Source: an uncultured Peptostreptococcaceae bacterium (GTDB lineage Bacteria; Bacillota; Clostridia; Peptostreptococcales; Anaerovoracaceae). Taken from it: a DNA stretch of 64,000 bases. The notes under the pieces are model-generated. The model ran no database searches. It was not told the origin of the DNA and saw only the letters and a program-made list of their open reading frames with translations. The stretch is taken from contig CAJUQR010000007.1 of the NCBI GenBank assembly GCA_910588185.1, positions 62,001 through 126,000 of the forward strand, written 5' to 3'. Shown one piece after another: positions 16,768-27,451 of this stretch. Both the position numbers and the translations under genes were made by a program. Numbering within the stretch: position 1 is the stretch's first letter; every line of letters begins with the position of its first letter.

Positions 16768-18123
16768 TTAGAACTTTCTTACAGACTTTCCAAGGCTGCC
16801 GTTTATTACCTGATTATCTTTAAGTGCAACTTCGCCTGCGATGAGTACATACTCTATCCCTACAGGATATTCAACAGGCTTGTCAAAAGTTGCATTGTCC
16901 GCAATTTTATCCAAATCAAAAATCACAATATCTGCATCTGCTCCCTTGCTTAACCTGCCCTTGTTTTCAAGGCCGAGCTTTTTCGCCTGCATAGTTGTCA
17001 TTTTATTTATTGCGTCATACAGAGAAATCTTCCCGGTCTTGACATAATTTTTGATAAATCTAGGAAAAGTACCGCCCGCTCTCGGATGACCCTGTCCCTG
17101 GTTGAGAAGCCCGTCACTTGCAAGCATTACATTAGGATGAATAAGCGCCAAATCCACATCTTCCGGTTTCATTACATGACAAACAGTTATAGTTTCAGGG
17201 GCTTCAGTTCTCAGCTCACGAAAGATTTTCTCAGTGCATCTCTGCCCTTTATACTTACCCTCGCAAATCTCAACTACAGAATAGTCCGTATTGTATCTTT
17301 CCAAAAAACCATCATCATAAGTTGTCTCTCCTATTCTTGTACTAAAAGCGTAATATGGATAACAGTCTGCCGTAACATCATAACCGCTTGCCTTATATGC
17401 ATCGATGATTTCCAGCATCTGGGTCATCTGTCCGAAACCTCCCATACTTCCAACATGCGAAACCTGAACAGGTACATTAAGCTTTTCACCTATGTTAATC
17501 AGCTCTTGCATTGCGTCGAAAATATATTGTGCATCATTTCTTACATGCGCACTCACAAGTTTTCGAGAAGGTTGACAGAGCTTGCCACATTGCAGCATTT
17601 CGTGCTCGTTTATTCCCGGGACATATCTGATTCCAAAGGATACGCCTATGCAGCCTTTATCAAGGGCGTCCTTCATCATAACTATCATTTTTGATAACTC
17701 TTCTTCTGTGATTTCAGTATATTTGTCAGTGTGTCCAGCCTTGTTTCTAAAGTAGGTATGACCGGCGCAAAGTCCCATATTGATAGGTCCGCCCTTAGCG
17801 TCAAGCTCGTCAAGGTATGCTATAGGATCCATATAGTTATCACCACAGTTACCGCCGATAGCTGTGGTTACACCCATTCTTAGCATGGAAAAGTTAATAG
17901 AATCCTTGATTTTGCCCGCTGCTTCATCATAGCCCTCTTCATGCATGTGGATGTCGATAAAACCAGGTACAACTATTTTGCCTGCCGCATCTATAACCTT
18001 GTCAGCCTCCCGTTCTTCTCTGATAACCTCTGCGATTTTTCCGTCCTCGATTACCAAATTCAGCTTTGAATTAACTCCGCTTGCCGGGTCTATCACAAAG
18101 CCGTTTTTAATCAATGTTTTCAT
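16768..18123 (-). CDS. Amidohydrolase of the D-aminoacylase / N-acyl-D-amino-acid deacylase family
   Basis: A 451-residue metal-dependent hydrolase. The N-terminal beta-strand region precedes VVPGFIDIHMHEEGYD, with the HxH metal site of the amidohydrolase barrel. Later come GGNCGDN, HVRNDAQ, QVSHVGSMGGFG and LASDG, supplying further metal and catalytic residues, and the C terminus returns to a small beta domain (KGADADIVIFD). Family members remove acyl groups from N-acyl-D-amino acids; related enzymes act on hydantoins or dipeptides. The exact substrate is open. ATG at 18123 with AGAGAGGTG. Lies between the antiporter and the giant surface protein gene. Confidence 0.82.
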   Translation of the reverse strand: MKTLIKNGFVIDPASGVNSKLNLVIEDGKIAEVIREEREADKVIDAAGKIVVPGFIDIHMHEEGYDEAAGKIKDSINFSMLRMGVTTAIGGNCGDNYMDPIAYLDELDAKGGPINMGLCAGHTYFRNKAGHTDKYTEITEEELSKMIVMMKDALDKGCIGVSFGIRYVPGINEHEMLQCGKLCQPSRKLVSAHVRNDAQYIFDAMQELINIGEKLNVPVQVSHVGSMGGFGQMTQMLEIIDAYKASGYDVTADCYPYYAFSTRIGETTYDDGFLERYNTDYSVVEICEGKYKGQRCTEKIFRELRTEAPETITVCHVMKPEDVDLALIHPNVMLASDGLLNQGQGHPRAGGTFPRFIKNYVKTGKISLYDAINKMTTMQAKKLGLENKGRLSKGADADIVIFDLDKIADNATFDKPVEYPVGIEYVLIAGEVALKDNQVINGSLGKSVRKF

Positions 18124-18315
18124 ATTGGCACCTCTCTTAAATTTTACGCTCTTCCTAAATCACGTTGAAAAGCACTTATTTGAGCGTCTTGATATAAGGG
18201 TCTGCTTCAAAATCTGATACCCTATATGAATGTGTATGCCATAAAAATCAACATATGGCGATTTGATAACTTTTTCTGCATCTGGACAAAATATCCTCAT
18301 CCAAAACTATATGAA
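18124..18315. other. Intergenic region upstream of the amidohydrolase gene
   Basis: About 190 AT-rich bases. Expected to hold the amidohydrolase promoter on the minus strand, but I see no convincing -35/-10 pair or riboswitch. Confidence 0.4.
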
Positions 18316-18341
18316 AAGGACCACCATACATGGTGGTCCTT
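18316..18341. terminator. Terminator of the giant surface protein gene
   Basis: Perfect 11-bp stem AAGGACCACCA (18316-18326) / TGGTGGTCCTT (18331-18341), four-base loop, 32 bases past the stop codon at 18373. Confidence 0.85.
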
Positions 18342-18372
18342 CTTTATAACTTATTAAATTAAGACTTAATTA

Positions 18373-21300
18373 TTATTCTTTCGACTTCCTTCTGTTAAGC
18401 CATATACATAATATCAGAACTGCTAAACTGATAACTAATAGACCTATGTACATAGATATGTGCATTTCATCTCCTGTTTTCACATTATCGCCAATAACAA
18501 CATCGTTATTATTAGAATCAGGCACATCTTTCTTTAACGGATAAGTCTTATTACTATTTGTATTCTCAGATGCATTAGCAAGCCATCCATCATTTGCAGG
18601 GAAATAAGGATCTCCTATCTTATGTCCTTCATCTTCATAATCTCCAGGGTTACTAGGCTTTAAATGATCCTTTGGATTTCCTCCATAAGCCAGGCCAATA
18701 TTGCCGATGTCGCTACCTGCCTCAACTGCTTCAGGCATAACTTTAGCATCAAATGTCAGAGTATAACTTTCATCACCGTACATATCGCCAACAAATACAG
18801 ATATTAAATTACCCTGTGCATCGTACACACTATCAGCCAAAACTATTTCGCTTCCATCCGGCTTCTTCAAGCGGAAGCTTCCAGCCACAGGCTTAACTCC
18901 TTTTGGCAAATTATCTCTGATAACTGCATGAGTCCATACACTGTTCTTTGCTTGATTTTTAGCTGTTATTGTATAAGTAATCACATCTCCTGCTAAAGTT
19001 TTATCAGCCTTTTCATTGTGATTTTTAGCTGTTTTCACTACATTAGGTTCAGGATCAGCCAAAACTACGCCGCCTTTTTCAGGTTTATCATTGTCAACAG
19101 GATAAATCTTTTCTGTCTCATCATCGGCTTCATTGCCTTCAGGAGTAGTTCCAGTTGCCATAGCAATATTTCCAATATCTAAAATATCTCCACCATCATT
19201 AATTGTGGCTGCTTCAGGCAAAACTGTAACTTCAAATACTACTTTCCATGGATTGTTTCCATAAACTGCTTTTACATGAGCATGTATTGTTCTTGTAGCA
19301 TCATCATAGCTTACAGAAGCATTATCTCCATTTTCAACAACGCCATCCGGTCCGTAAATATGCAAGGTTCCCGATTTCATAAGAAGACCCTCTGGGAGAA
19401 CATCGTTCATATCTACATCAAGCCATGCAGATCCTTTACGGTTATTTTGCAGTTCAATAGTATAGCGAACTGTATCTCCTACTTGCGTTACTATATCATC
19501 ACGGTCAAGGTTTTCTGCTTTTTTAACAATATGCTGATCAGGTTCAAGCGGCGTTACATCAGTAATCACATCTCCCGGCTTAACAGGATTTTCAGGATAA
19601 ACCTTTTCAGGGGTTTTCGTCTTTTCTTCTGTATCGTCAGGATTTTTACCTTCGGCAATTGCTATATTACCAATATCATTTGACGCGCCAGGCAAAATAG
19701 CTTTTTCATTAACCTCTGCCTGGAATACGAGCCTAGCAGCTTCTCCCTCGTGTAAGTCTCCTGCCAAAACCGATATAGTACGGCTGTCTGCATCATAGCA
19801 GCTTGCCGGCTGCGGTTTTATACTTCCATCAGGCATAATTAACTGAATACTGTTAGTTTTAATTGATAGCCCTGCAGGAATCTGATCCCTTATATATACA
19901 CTTTCCCAAATGGAATGGTCTCCATTATTTGTGGCTGTAAGTGTATATTTGATAATATCTCCTGCATAAATTTTTCCATCGTCTCGGCTGACAACTTCTG
20001 CCTTCTTTTTGATAGAACCGTCGGCCAAACTGTTCATATACACTACTACATCATGATCTTTATCCATAACAAGATCTACAAATCCTTTTTTAAGAGCATC
20101 TTTACTGACAACTCCATCTATGACTACTTGTGTTATGTAACTTCCCGGTCTTGTACTCCACTCTACGGTTTTGTCTGTTCCTTCCTCAAGACCAAAAGCG
20201 CTAGAAGTAATATTGCCAGCACCTCCCACAATTGCAGTAGTCAAATCAAAGGTTTCACCTTCATCAGAAACCTTTACAGTTGGTTTCAAATGAACGGTAA
20301 AAGTAATATCAGAATAAATATCTTCAAGCATATACTGATTACCTGACTGCAAAATGGATTCCAGCTCATTACCATCGATAACTCTTTCCATACCAATACC
20401 GTCATCGATACCGATATATTCAACTTCATATCCGGCAGCCATAGTCCATGTAATATTTTTGCTTTCACCATCAGCAACACTTCCTACAGAACTGATTGTT
20501 CCGCTTCCTCCCACAATCCTAGTAGTAATACGGTGTGAGCCTGTAGGCTGAGAGCCGTCGGCAGATTTGAATACTACATGATAATTTGTATCTTGTTCAA
20601 TTTCTTCTATTCCACTGTCATAACTGTCTGAAGCTCTCGCAGATAAAGGTGTTGCTGCCAAAAGCCTGTTTGCAGCCTTAAGGATATTCATCCTTGTGCT
20701 GCGCTGAACTGCATGTCCTTCTTTCCAGATAATCTCATCATCTCTATAAATCTCGTATAATGTCCATCCACTACTTGCACTTGCGGTCATCTGATATTCA
20801 TCTCCACAGAACATATAAGCAGACTCAGAAACAACTCCTTCACCCTCATAGGTAACTGTTACGTTAACCATATTCGGAACAAGATATACATCTATATTAT
20901 GATCTTCTGTAACATCTTCAAACTTATAAGAATCACCATCTATTTCAACAGGTTCACCATCGATATATATGGAATCGACTTTATATCTACGTTCGTCTCC
21001 CTCAATCTTCCATTCTATCGGAACGTCTTTTCCGGCATTTACAATTGCCGATGATGTAATTGTTCCCGGACCATTGGCAATGCTGGTGTTTATGAATACC
21101 AAACCTGCTACATCTCCTGGATCCGGCTTGTCCGGGTCAACAGGGGTACTTGTCTCTTTTACACATATTACACTTATTGTATGATTATCTGCAATATCGG
21201 CAAATGTATATTCACCTGCTTCAAACAGCTCAGGGTGATTAGTTCCGTCAATAAGTATGCGGCTCACCTGATAGCCTTCATCCACTGTCCACGCCACTTT

Positions 21301-24300
21301 ATAATCATCACCCTTTTTCACAGACTTACTTGGATCAATAGTTGCATTAGATGCAGCTGTAGATACATTATAAAATGCCTCATTTATATCCGGAACTATA
21401 TTACCGTAAGCTTCTGCATAAACTGTAACCTTATGATCTGTATGAATATTGTCAAATTCATATTCGCCTGATGAAACCGCATCATTATTTAGAGCATATC
21501 CATCTACCAATATCCTGGTAATTTTATACCCATTTTTAACTTTCCATTTTACTTTGGCCGAAGCACCTTCTTCAACAGAGAATGTTGGTGTAAGTTCCAC
21601 TTTAGAAGCTCCTGGGCTGACTGTATTAATCATATAATAATTTTTCTTCTCAGGCGTTGGCTTTTCTGGGTCTGGAGGCGTTACACTTTCCTCATCATCC
21701 TTTTCACAAATTACACTAATAGTATGATTACCTTTTATATTAGTAAATGCAAATTCTGTTTCATTAATAAGCTCAGGACGCATTTCATTGTCAACAACAA
21801 TGCTAGAAATATGATATCCTTTTTTTGGTGTACAAGTTACTGTATAACTATCACCTTCTTTAACAGTCTTGCTTGAACTTATATCAGCATTTATAGCATT
21901 TGTTTCAATTTTATACTTAGCATCCTGCTCTTCACTTCCGCCAGGTGCCTGGACATCTGCTTCTGCGATAACATGAACTGAATGATTTGAATTAACCTTA
22001 TCAAATACAAATTCTTTAGCTAAAGACTCAGCAATCTGAATTTCTCCGTCTACTATTACATACGTAATATGATAGCCACTTGATGCCTGCCATTTTACTG
22101 TATAACTACCGCCCAAAGCAACAGTCTTGCTTGGACTTATACTTGCGTTCTTCGCTGTAGTTGTAATTGTAAAATTCTTTGAATCAGGCGAGGAAGGTGC
22201 CGGATCATCTTTTACGCAAATTATATTTACAGTATGATTTGCCATAATACCTGTAAAGGTATACGATGTCTTACTTGTAAGCTCCTTGTGAAGCATATCA
22301 TCTATAATTACGCCTGCTACATGATACCCATTTGACGCTTGCCACTCTACTGTATGGTTATCCCCTGTTTTTACTGTTTTAGTCGGAGTAACAGTGGCAT
22401 TTGCAGCAGAAGTCGTTATAGTATATTCACTGCTGATTGGATCATCTCCGCTTTCGTCATTTTTAACACATATAACACTAACTGTATGGTCTGCACTTAT
22501 ATTTACAAACATATATTCAGTATCATTTATCAAATCTGCACGAACAATACCGTCTATGATTACAGTTGCAATATGATATCCTTCTTGCGGAGTACATTTA
22601 ACCGTATAATTTTCACCTTGTTTTAGAGTTTTGCTCGGTGTAATAGTGGCATTAGAACAAGTAGTACTAATCTTATACTCATCTTTAGCCGGTTCGCCGC
22701 CTGGAGGATTCACAGTTTCTTCCTTATCTGCCTCTGCAATCACAGTAATTTCATAATGTTTAGAAATATTTTTAAAAGTATATTCCCATTTATTCAGAAG
22801 TTCAGGTACCAGCTTTCCGTCAATTAATACCTGTGAGATGTGATATCCCTCTCCAACCTGCCATTTTACTGTATAATCTCCATTTTCTTTAACTTTTGCC
22901 GAAGCGCTGATAACAGCATTGACCGCAGAAGTTATAACATTATAACTTGTTTCATCAGGTTCAATCGGTTCAACAGGCTCAGGTTCACCTTCTTCCTTAA
23001 CACATATAACATTAATTGAATGGTTCGCAGTCACATTCGCAAATGTATATTCTGTCTTATTTAAAAGCTCAGGGCTAACCATATCGTCCACTGTAACACA
23101 TATTACACGATAGCCTTCTTTAGGTGTCCACTGAATCTTGCAAAGCTCACCTTGTTTAATCCAGCCTCCTCCACTTACAGTTGCATCTGTTCCTGTAGCT
23201 GTAATTTTATAGTAATTAGAAGCAGGAGTTCCTCCTGAATTTTCTACACATACAACTGTAATATTATGGCCTGCATTTATATTTTTGAAAGTATATTGTG
23301 TGGCATTAATCAGTTCTGGATGCTGAACTCCGTCAATCAAAACATAAGCTACATGATATCCGTCTAAAGCTATCCACTCAACTTTATAATCTTTTCCTTC
23401 TTCTACCTTGGCGCCTTGTGTTATGGTTTTAGCATTAGACGCATCTGTAGTAATTTCAAAGAAATTCTTGTCAGGATCTCCCCCTGTTGCAGGCCCCGTC
23501 TTCGGAATTTCAGTACATATAACTTGAATATTATGATCTGATGTAATATTTTCAAATGTATATGAAGTTTGACCTTTTAAATCATCACGAATATTGCCGT
23601 CAATTATAACAGAGGAAACTTGATAGTTCTCCGGTACGCTCCAGTTTACTTCAAAATTATTACCTTTAGCTACAGAGGCTGACTGCGTAATATTTGTATT
23701 GGTTCCTGACGTAATAATATTGTATTTAGTTATTGCTTTTGGATCCTCTTCAAAAATAACTCTTACATTATGATTCTGTTTTATATTATCGAAACTTACC
23801 TGACCTTTATTAATAAGCTCGTCTCTCCACTGACCATCAACGATAACATGAGTAACTTTATAGCCTGCGTAAGCGCTCCATCTTACTACGGCATTTTGTC
23901 CCGGTTCATAAGAACGGGCATCTGTAATTGACCCATTTCCGCTCTTAGATGTAACCACATTATATACTTGTCTCCATTTTGCTGTTACTGTAACAGGTTC
24001 AGGTTTAAGCTCTGCATTACTGTCAACAATTTGCCCATCTTCTGTATACCACCCGTCAAAAGCCCATGAATTTCCATCTTTGTCTTGCCATTCGGCAGGA
24101 TTATCAGGAAATATCTCTACATACGCAGAAAGGTTGTAGTGATTTCCTTCAGCATACTTCTCTTTTAAGTCTGTAACATATGTTTTGCCGTTCAAACTGC
24201 TTTCACGAGGATTTTTATAATCATAATCAAAAGTTATCTTTACACTATCTTTCATCTGCCAATAAGCATATACTGTCATATTATCTTTTATAATACGGTC

Positions 24301-26463
24301 ACTTGTAACTTGTGCACCTTTACCGTTAGGACTCATATACCAGCCTTTAAATTCCACATAACTTGAGGCCGGCGTTAACGCTGCCAAATCGGCTTCACTT
24401 AATTTTTCGCCATATTTAGTATTGACAACACGTTCTGCTATTCCCGGCGCTCCCTGCGGGTCAAATTTAACACTCAAAACAGATCTCTTATAATAAGCCT
24501 TAAGACGAAGCGGAGACGATGGTGCACCTACTGTTCCGGAAAGCACACTCTTGCTCGTATTAAGCTCATATCCGGTCAAATCTATTTGTGCAGTTTCATT
24601 TGCCTGTGCTGCTGTCATAGACACAGAATCACCTATCTTTTTTCCGGTAATAATTCTGCTGCCTACTAATTTATCACTACCGTCTTTTTGTTCTTTATAA
24701 ACATCCAAATAGTATGGCTGCTGATCAGAAGGAACCCATATTGCCTTAAAAGCCATTCCTCCGGCAGGAACCATATAGCTGGTCGCTTCGGCATATATAA
24801 CGCCATTTGTATCTTCCCAGCCTCCAAATTTATAATTAGAAGGAGCGGTTAAAACACAAGCAGGCAATTTAACTTCTTGTTTTTCATAAACATTCATCGA
24901 AGCCTGGCTTCCGCCGCCTCCATTAGGCGCAAATGTAAGGGTTGCTGCCTTAGCTTCTTCCATAACATCCCCACCCTCTGACTCTGAGATAACAATAGGT
25001 ACGGTTTTTATAGAGCTCATGGCACTGGCATCATTCATAACCCATACTGAAATAGTATGGAACTCTCCTGCCTGCCACGATGCCGGTTTTGGAATTACGC
25101 CTTTCATCTCCTTCCATGTACCATCAGCTGTTACAGCGGTAAGCTTAGCCGCCGCTGTCTCATTATCTGTGTCCATATCGAATACATAATAAAGTGTATC
25201 AACCATGCCGTTAGTATCTTTTGCCTTGGCAGTTACATCTACCTGATTTCCTTTAACTACTGCTTTTATATCTCCATCAAGTTGAGGAGGCGCAGCTGAT
25301 TTACCGATACCAAGCAATACCGAGAAATGCTGTGTACCTCCTGCCGGAATCAAACGATTTTTCCAGCCCCATGCAATACCGCTGTCGCCACCGGTCATAT
25401 CTGTTGTTGCAGTGTTCCACAAGTTGTCGAACCTGGAGCCATATGCTCCAAACCAAAGACAATCTACATTAGTTACACCATAGGCATTTTTTGCAATCAA
25501 GTTAAATTGGTTAGCTGTTGAGGCAGTACCTTCTGCCATACGTACGCCCGTGGCTGTTATATAAATAGGGGCACTATCATTACCTCCAATTTGTACATCT
25601 GTATGGGACGCAAGACTGACTGTATGGTTAACCTGTGTTTTGTTGTACACAGCATAATCAATCTTAACATATGCACCATCATTTACAAAAGAAAGGGTTT
25701 GAGTAACATCAAAAATACCTCCGATGTTTAAAGTTCCACCATTTGCTGAAAACTTCATTCCTTGATTTGCACTTTTACCATATCCTGCAGGATAAGCTCC
25801 GTCAATCATTATGGTCGTATCATATCCACCATTGTTATATGAAGTCTTTATAGCCGCATTTCCACCCATTACGTCAAAAGAACGTCTTCCTGTAGCTGTA
25901 TACCACACCTGTCCGGAAAACTCTGAATTAGCAAGGGCATATGTTTGTACCTGCTGTATCTCATCTTTTTTATCAATGCTTGTCCTAGTCAAAAAAATCC
26001 AAGGCATTCTGCCGCCGTCAAGTTCTATACCTTTGGAAAGCTCTTCACTAAGCTGATACTCCTCAGGAAGTATTGCTGTCAACATACAGTCAGCATCAGA
26101 AATATCCTCAGGATGCTCTTCATATATAAATCCTTCTACGAGTTCCCATGTAACAGGAATATCTATTGCCTGATTCTCCCCCGCAATGAATACAGAAATA
26201 GTCTCAGGAAGATTAAGATTTTCAAAAGGTACCCCATCTTCTACTGAAAGAGCGGAATAAGGGTCTTCTCCTAGAACATCATAACCGGCAAATTTTTCAA
26301 TAACAAACTTATCACTGGCATTCCCTGCATTAGAAGATTCATTTCCCAATCCCTCTGCATCCGCATGAAATGAAATATATGCTGCTGTTGAAAATAACAA
26401 CATTAATATCAACAACCCTGTAATAATTTTCTTAAATGTAGAGCCATTTTGTTTCTTTGGCAT
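18373..26463 (-). CDS. Giant cell-wall-anchored repeat protein (2,696 aa)
   Basis: Starts with a basic segment and hydrophobic signal peptide (~residues 10-35). Residues ~180-400 are a beta-rich Gly/Asn/Thr domain. Residues ~508-832 hold three InlB B-repeat-like units (YVEFKGWYMSPNGKG type). Residues ~833-2144 hold about 15 degenerate 75-90-residue repeats with the pattern (Y)xITTxAxNAxIxxSxxVxxG...VxWxxxxGYHVxxVIIDG...YTFxNIxxxHxIxVICVK, with linkers rich in P, E and D. Three DUF11-like domains (YTLTATNNGDHS type) follow to ~2588. The C terminus has VKTGDE, a hydrophobic helix and a basic RRKSKE tail, a sortase-type anchor with a non-LPXTG motif. Likely an adhesin or stalk. ATG at 26463 after GGAGGATTGTC. 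Monocistronic, with its own terminator. Confidence 0.88.
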   Translation of the reverse strand: MPKKQNGSTFKKIITGLLILMLLFSTAAYISFHADAEGLGNESSNAGNASDKFVIEKFAGYDVLGEDPYSALSVEDGVPFENLNLPETISVFIAGENQAIDIPVTWELVEGFIYEEHPEDISDADCMLTAILPEEYQLSEELSKGIELDGGRMPWIFLTRTSIDKKDEIQQVQTYALANSEFSGQVWYTATGRRSFDVMGGNAAIKTSYNNGGYDTTIMIDGAYPAGYGKSANQGMKFSANGGTLNIGGIFDVTQTLSFVNDGAYVKIDYAVYNKTQVNHTVSLASHTDVQIGGNDSAPIYITATGVRMAEGTASTANQFNLIAKNAYGVTNVDCLWFGAYGSRFDNLWNTATTDMTGGDSGIAWGWKNRLIPAGGTQHFSVLLGIGKSAAPPQLDGDIKAVVKGNQVDVTAKAKDTNGMVDTLYYVFDMDTDNETAAAKLTAVTADGTWKEMKGVIPKPASWQAGEFHTISVWVMNDASAMSSIKTVPIVISESEGGDVMEEAKAATLTFAPNGGGGSQASMNVYEKQEVKLPACVLTAPSNYKFGGWEDTNGVIYAEATSYMVPAGGMAFKAIWVPSDQQPYYLDVYKEQKDGSDKLVGSRIITGKKIGDSVSMTAAQANETAQIDLTGYELNTSKSVLSGTVGAPSSPLRLKAYYKRSVLSVKFDPQGAPGIAERVVNTKYGEKLSEADLAALTPASSYVEFKGWYMSPNGKGAQVTSDRIIKDNMTVYAYWQMKDSVKITFDYDYKNPRESSLNGKTYVTDLKEKYAEGNHYNLSAYVEIFPDNPAEWQDKDGNSWAFDGWYTEDGQIVDSNAELKPEPVTVTAKWRQVYNVVTSKSGNGSITDARSYEPGQNAVVRWSAYAGYKVTHVIVDGQWRDELINKGQVSFDNIKQNHNVRVIFEEDPKAITKYNIITSGTNTNITQSASVAKGNNFEVNWSVPENYQVSSVIIDGNIRDDLKGQTSYTFENITSDHNIQVICTEIPKTGPATGGDPDKNFFEITTDASNAKTITQGAKVEEGKDYKVEWIALDGYHVAYVLIDGVQHPELINATQYTFKNINAGHNITVVCVENSGGTPASNYYKITATGTDATVSGGGWIKQGELCKIQWTPKEGYRVICVTVDDMVSPELLNKTEYTFANVTANHSINVICVKEEGEPEPVEPIEPDETSYNVITSAVNAVISASAKVKENGDYTVKWQVGEGYHISQVLIDGKLVPELLNKWEYTFKNISKHYEITVIAEADKEETVNPPGGEPAKDEYKISTTCSNATITPSKTLKQGENYTVKCTPQEGYHIATVIIDGIVRADLINDTEYMFVNISADHTVSVICVKNDESGDDPISSEYTITTSAANATVTPTKTVKTGDNHTVEWQASNGYHVAGVIIDDMLHKELTSKTSYTFTGIMANHTVNIICVKDDPAPSSPDSKNFTITTTAKNASISPSKTVALGGSYTVKWQASSGYHITYVIVDGEIQIAESLAKEFVFDKVNSNHSVHVIAEADVQAPGGSEEQDAKYKIETNAINADISSSKTVKEGDSYTVTCTPKKGYHISSIVVDNEMRPELINETEFAFTNIKGNHTISVICEKDDEESVTPPDPEKPTPEKKNYYMINTVSPGASKVELTPTFSVEEGASAKVKWKVKNGYKITRILVDGYALNNDAVSSGEYEFDNIHTDHKVTVYAEAYGNIVPDINEAFYNVSTAASNATIDPSKSVKKGDDYKVAWTVDEGYQVSRILIDGTNHPELFEAGEYTFADIADNHTISVICVKETSTPVDPDKPDPGDVAGLVFINTSIANGPGTITSSAIVNAGKDVPIEWKIEGDERRYKVDSIYIDGEPVEIDGDSYKFEDVTEDHNIDVYLVPNMVNVTVTYEGEGVVSESAYMFCGDEYQMTASASSGWTLYEIYRDDEIIWKEGHAVQRSTRMNILKAANRLLAATPLSARASDSYDSGIEEIEQDTNYHVVFKSADGSQPTGSHRITTRIVGGSGTISSVGSVADGESKNITWTMAAGYEVEYIGIDDGIGMERVIDGNELESILQSGNQYMLEDIYSDITFTVHLKPTVKVSDEGETFDLTTAIVGGAGNITSSAFGLEEGTDKTVEWSTRPGSYITQVVIDGVVSKDALKKGFVDLVMDKDHDVVVYMNSLADGSIKKKAEVVSRDDGKIYAGDIIKYTLTATNNGDHSIWESVYIRDQIPAGLSIKTNSIQLIMPDGSIKPQPASCYDADSRTISVLAGDLHEGEAARLVFQAEVNEKAILPGASNDIGNIAIAEGKNPDDTEEKTKTPEKVYPENPVKPGDVITDVTPLEPDQHIVKKAENLDRDDIVTQVGDTVRYTIELQNNRKGSAWLDVDMNDVLPEGLLMKSGTLHIYGPDGVVENGDNASVSYDDATRTIHAHVKAVYGNNPWKVVFEVTVLPEAATINDGGDILDIGNIAMATGTTPEGNEADDETEKIYPVDNDKPEKGGVVLADPEPNVVKTAKNHNEKADKTLAGDVITYTITAKNQAKNSVWTHAVIRDNLPKGVKPVAGSFRLKKPDGSEIVLADSVYDAQGNLISVFVGDMYGDESYTLTFDAKVMPEAVEAGSDIGNIGLAYGGNPKDHLKPSNPGDYEDEGHKIGDPYFPANDGWLANASENTNSNKTYPLKKDVPDSNNNDVVIGDNVKTGDEMHISMYIGLLVISLAVLILCIWLNRRKSKE

Positions 26464-26619
26464 GACAATCCTCCTTAACTTAATAACATTTATTTTCTGA
26501 ATATATGAAATAGCTCCATTTTATATATACCTATTCATAATAATTCTAAAATAATTTTACATTTATGTCAATTATCATGCATCAATATTCCTTAATAAAA
26601 GGGCAAAAGCCGAATAAAA
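26464..26619. other. AT-rich upstream region of the giant surface protein gene
   Basis: About 155 very AT-rich bases with several TATAAT-like hexamers on the minus strand. It should contain the adhesin promoter, but I cannot choose one with confidence. Confidence 0.35.
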
Positions 26620-26645
26620 ACGGTATAAAGTGTACTTTATACCGT
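26620..26645 (-). terminator. Terminator of the ABC transporter operon
   Basis: ACGGTATAAAGT (26620-26631) / ACTTTATACCGT (26634-26645), a 12-bp stem; on the minus strand it is followed by TTTTTATT. It lies 12 bases past the ATPase stop codon. Confidence 0.88.
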
Positions 26646-26656
26646 CTCCTGTCAGT

Positions 26657-27451
26657 CTATATCAACAACATCCTGTCATTAGCAAATTCTTCTCCGGTTG
26701 ATGTCTCAAACTTCTTTAGGAGATCTGAAACTTGAAGTTTTTGTTTCTCCTCACCAGAAACATCATAGATAATCCTGCCATCCATCATCATAATCAATCT
26801 GTTGCCATACTTTATTGCATCTTTCATATTATGGGTAATCATTATGGCCGTTAATCCTTGCTCTTTTATCAATTCATCAGTCATAGCAAGCACTTTAGCC
26901 GCCGTCTTTGGATCAAGAGCAGCAGTATGCTCGTCAAGGAGTAATAAATCAGGTTTTTGAGCAGTAGCCATCAGCAATGTAAGAGCTTGCCGCTGTCCGC
27001 CAGAAAGCAGAGAAACTTTAGTCGAAAGTCTATCCTCTAAACCCAGGTCAAAAGGCTTAAGCATTTTTTTATACATCTCTCGCTCTTCCTTTGTAACACC
27101 CCATTTTAATCCGCGTCTCTTACCTCTTCGCCAAGCTATTGCCAGATTTTCTTCTATCCACATATCTCCAGCAGTTCCCCTCATCGGATCCTGAAAAACT
27201 CTGCCTACCCTCTTAGCACGTACATGTTCAGACTGAGCAGTTACATTTTCTCCGCCGATTTTAATCATACCTGAATCAACAGGAAAACTTCCGGAGATTA
27301 CATTGAGCATTGTAGATTTGCCGGCGCCGTTGCCTCCGATTACTGTTATAAATTCGCCCTCTTTTACCGTTAAGCTAACGTCCCGCAGAGCAACTTTTTC
27401 GTTGGCGGAACCTTTATTAAAAGTTTTACATACGTCCTTTAACACCAACAT
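26657..27451 (-). CDS. ABC transporter ATP-binding protein (COG1101 type)
   Basis: A 264-residue ABC ATPase. Walker A is GGNGAGKST, the signature is LSGGQRQAL, Walker B LLLLDEHTAALD and the H-loop MITHNM. The DEHTAALDP variant in place of DEPT is usual in the COG1101 ATPases that pair with COG4120 permeases and COG2984 binding proteins; some such systems import tryptophan or tyrosine. Its ATG directly abuts the permease stop codon, so translation is coupled. Last gene of the operon. Confidence 0.9.
   Translation of the reverse strand: MLVLKDVCKTFNKGSANEKVALRDVSLTVKEGEFITVIGGNGAGKSTMLNVISGSFPVDSGMIKIGGENVTAQSEHVRAKRVGRVFQDPMRGTAGDMWIEENLAIAWRRGKRRGLKWGVTKEEREMYKKMLKPFDLGLEDRLSTKVSLLSGGQRQALTLLMATAQKPDLLLLDEHTAALDPKTAAKVLAMTDELIKEQGLTAIMITHNMKDAIKYGNRLIMMMDGRIIYDVSGEEKQKLQVSDLLKKFETSTGEEFANDRMLLI

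Noticed and set aside
17086..17694. 202-residue plus-strand frame opposite the amidohydrolase
   Set aside because: Lies wholly inside the amidohydrolase gene; Cys/His/Ser-rich composition typical of reverse-frame artefacts.
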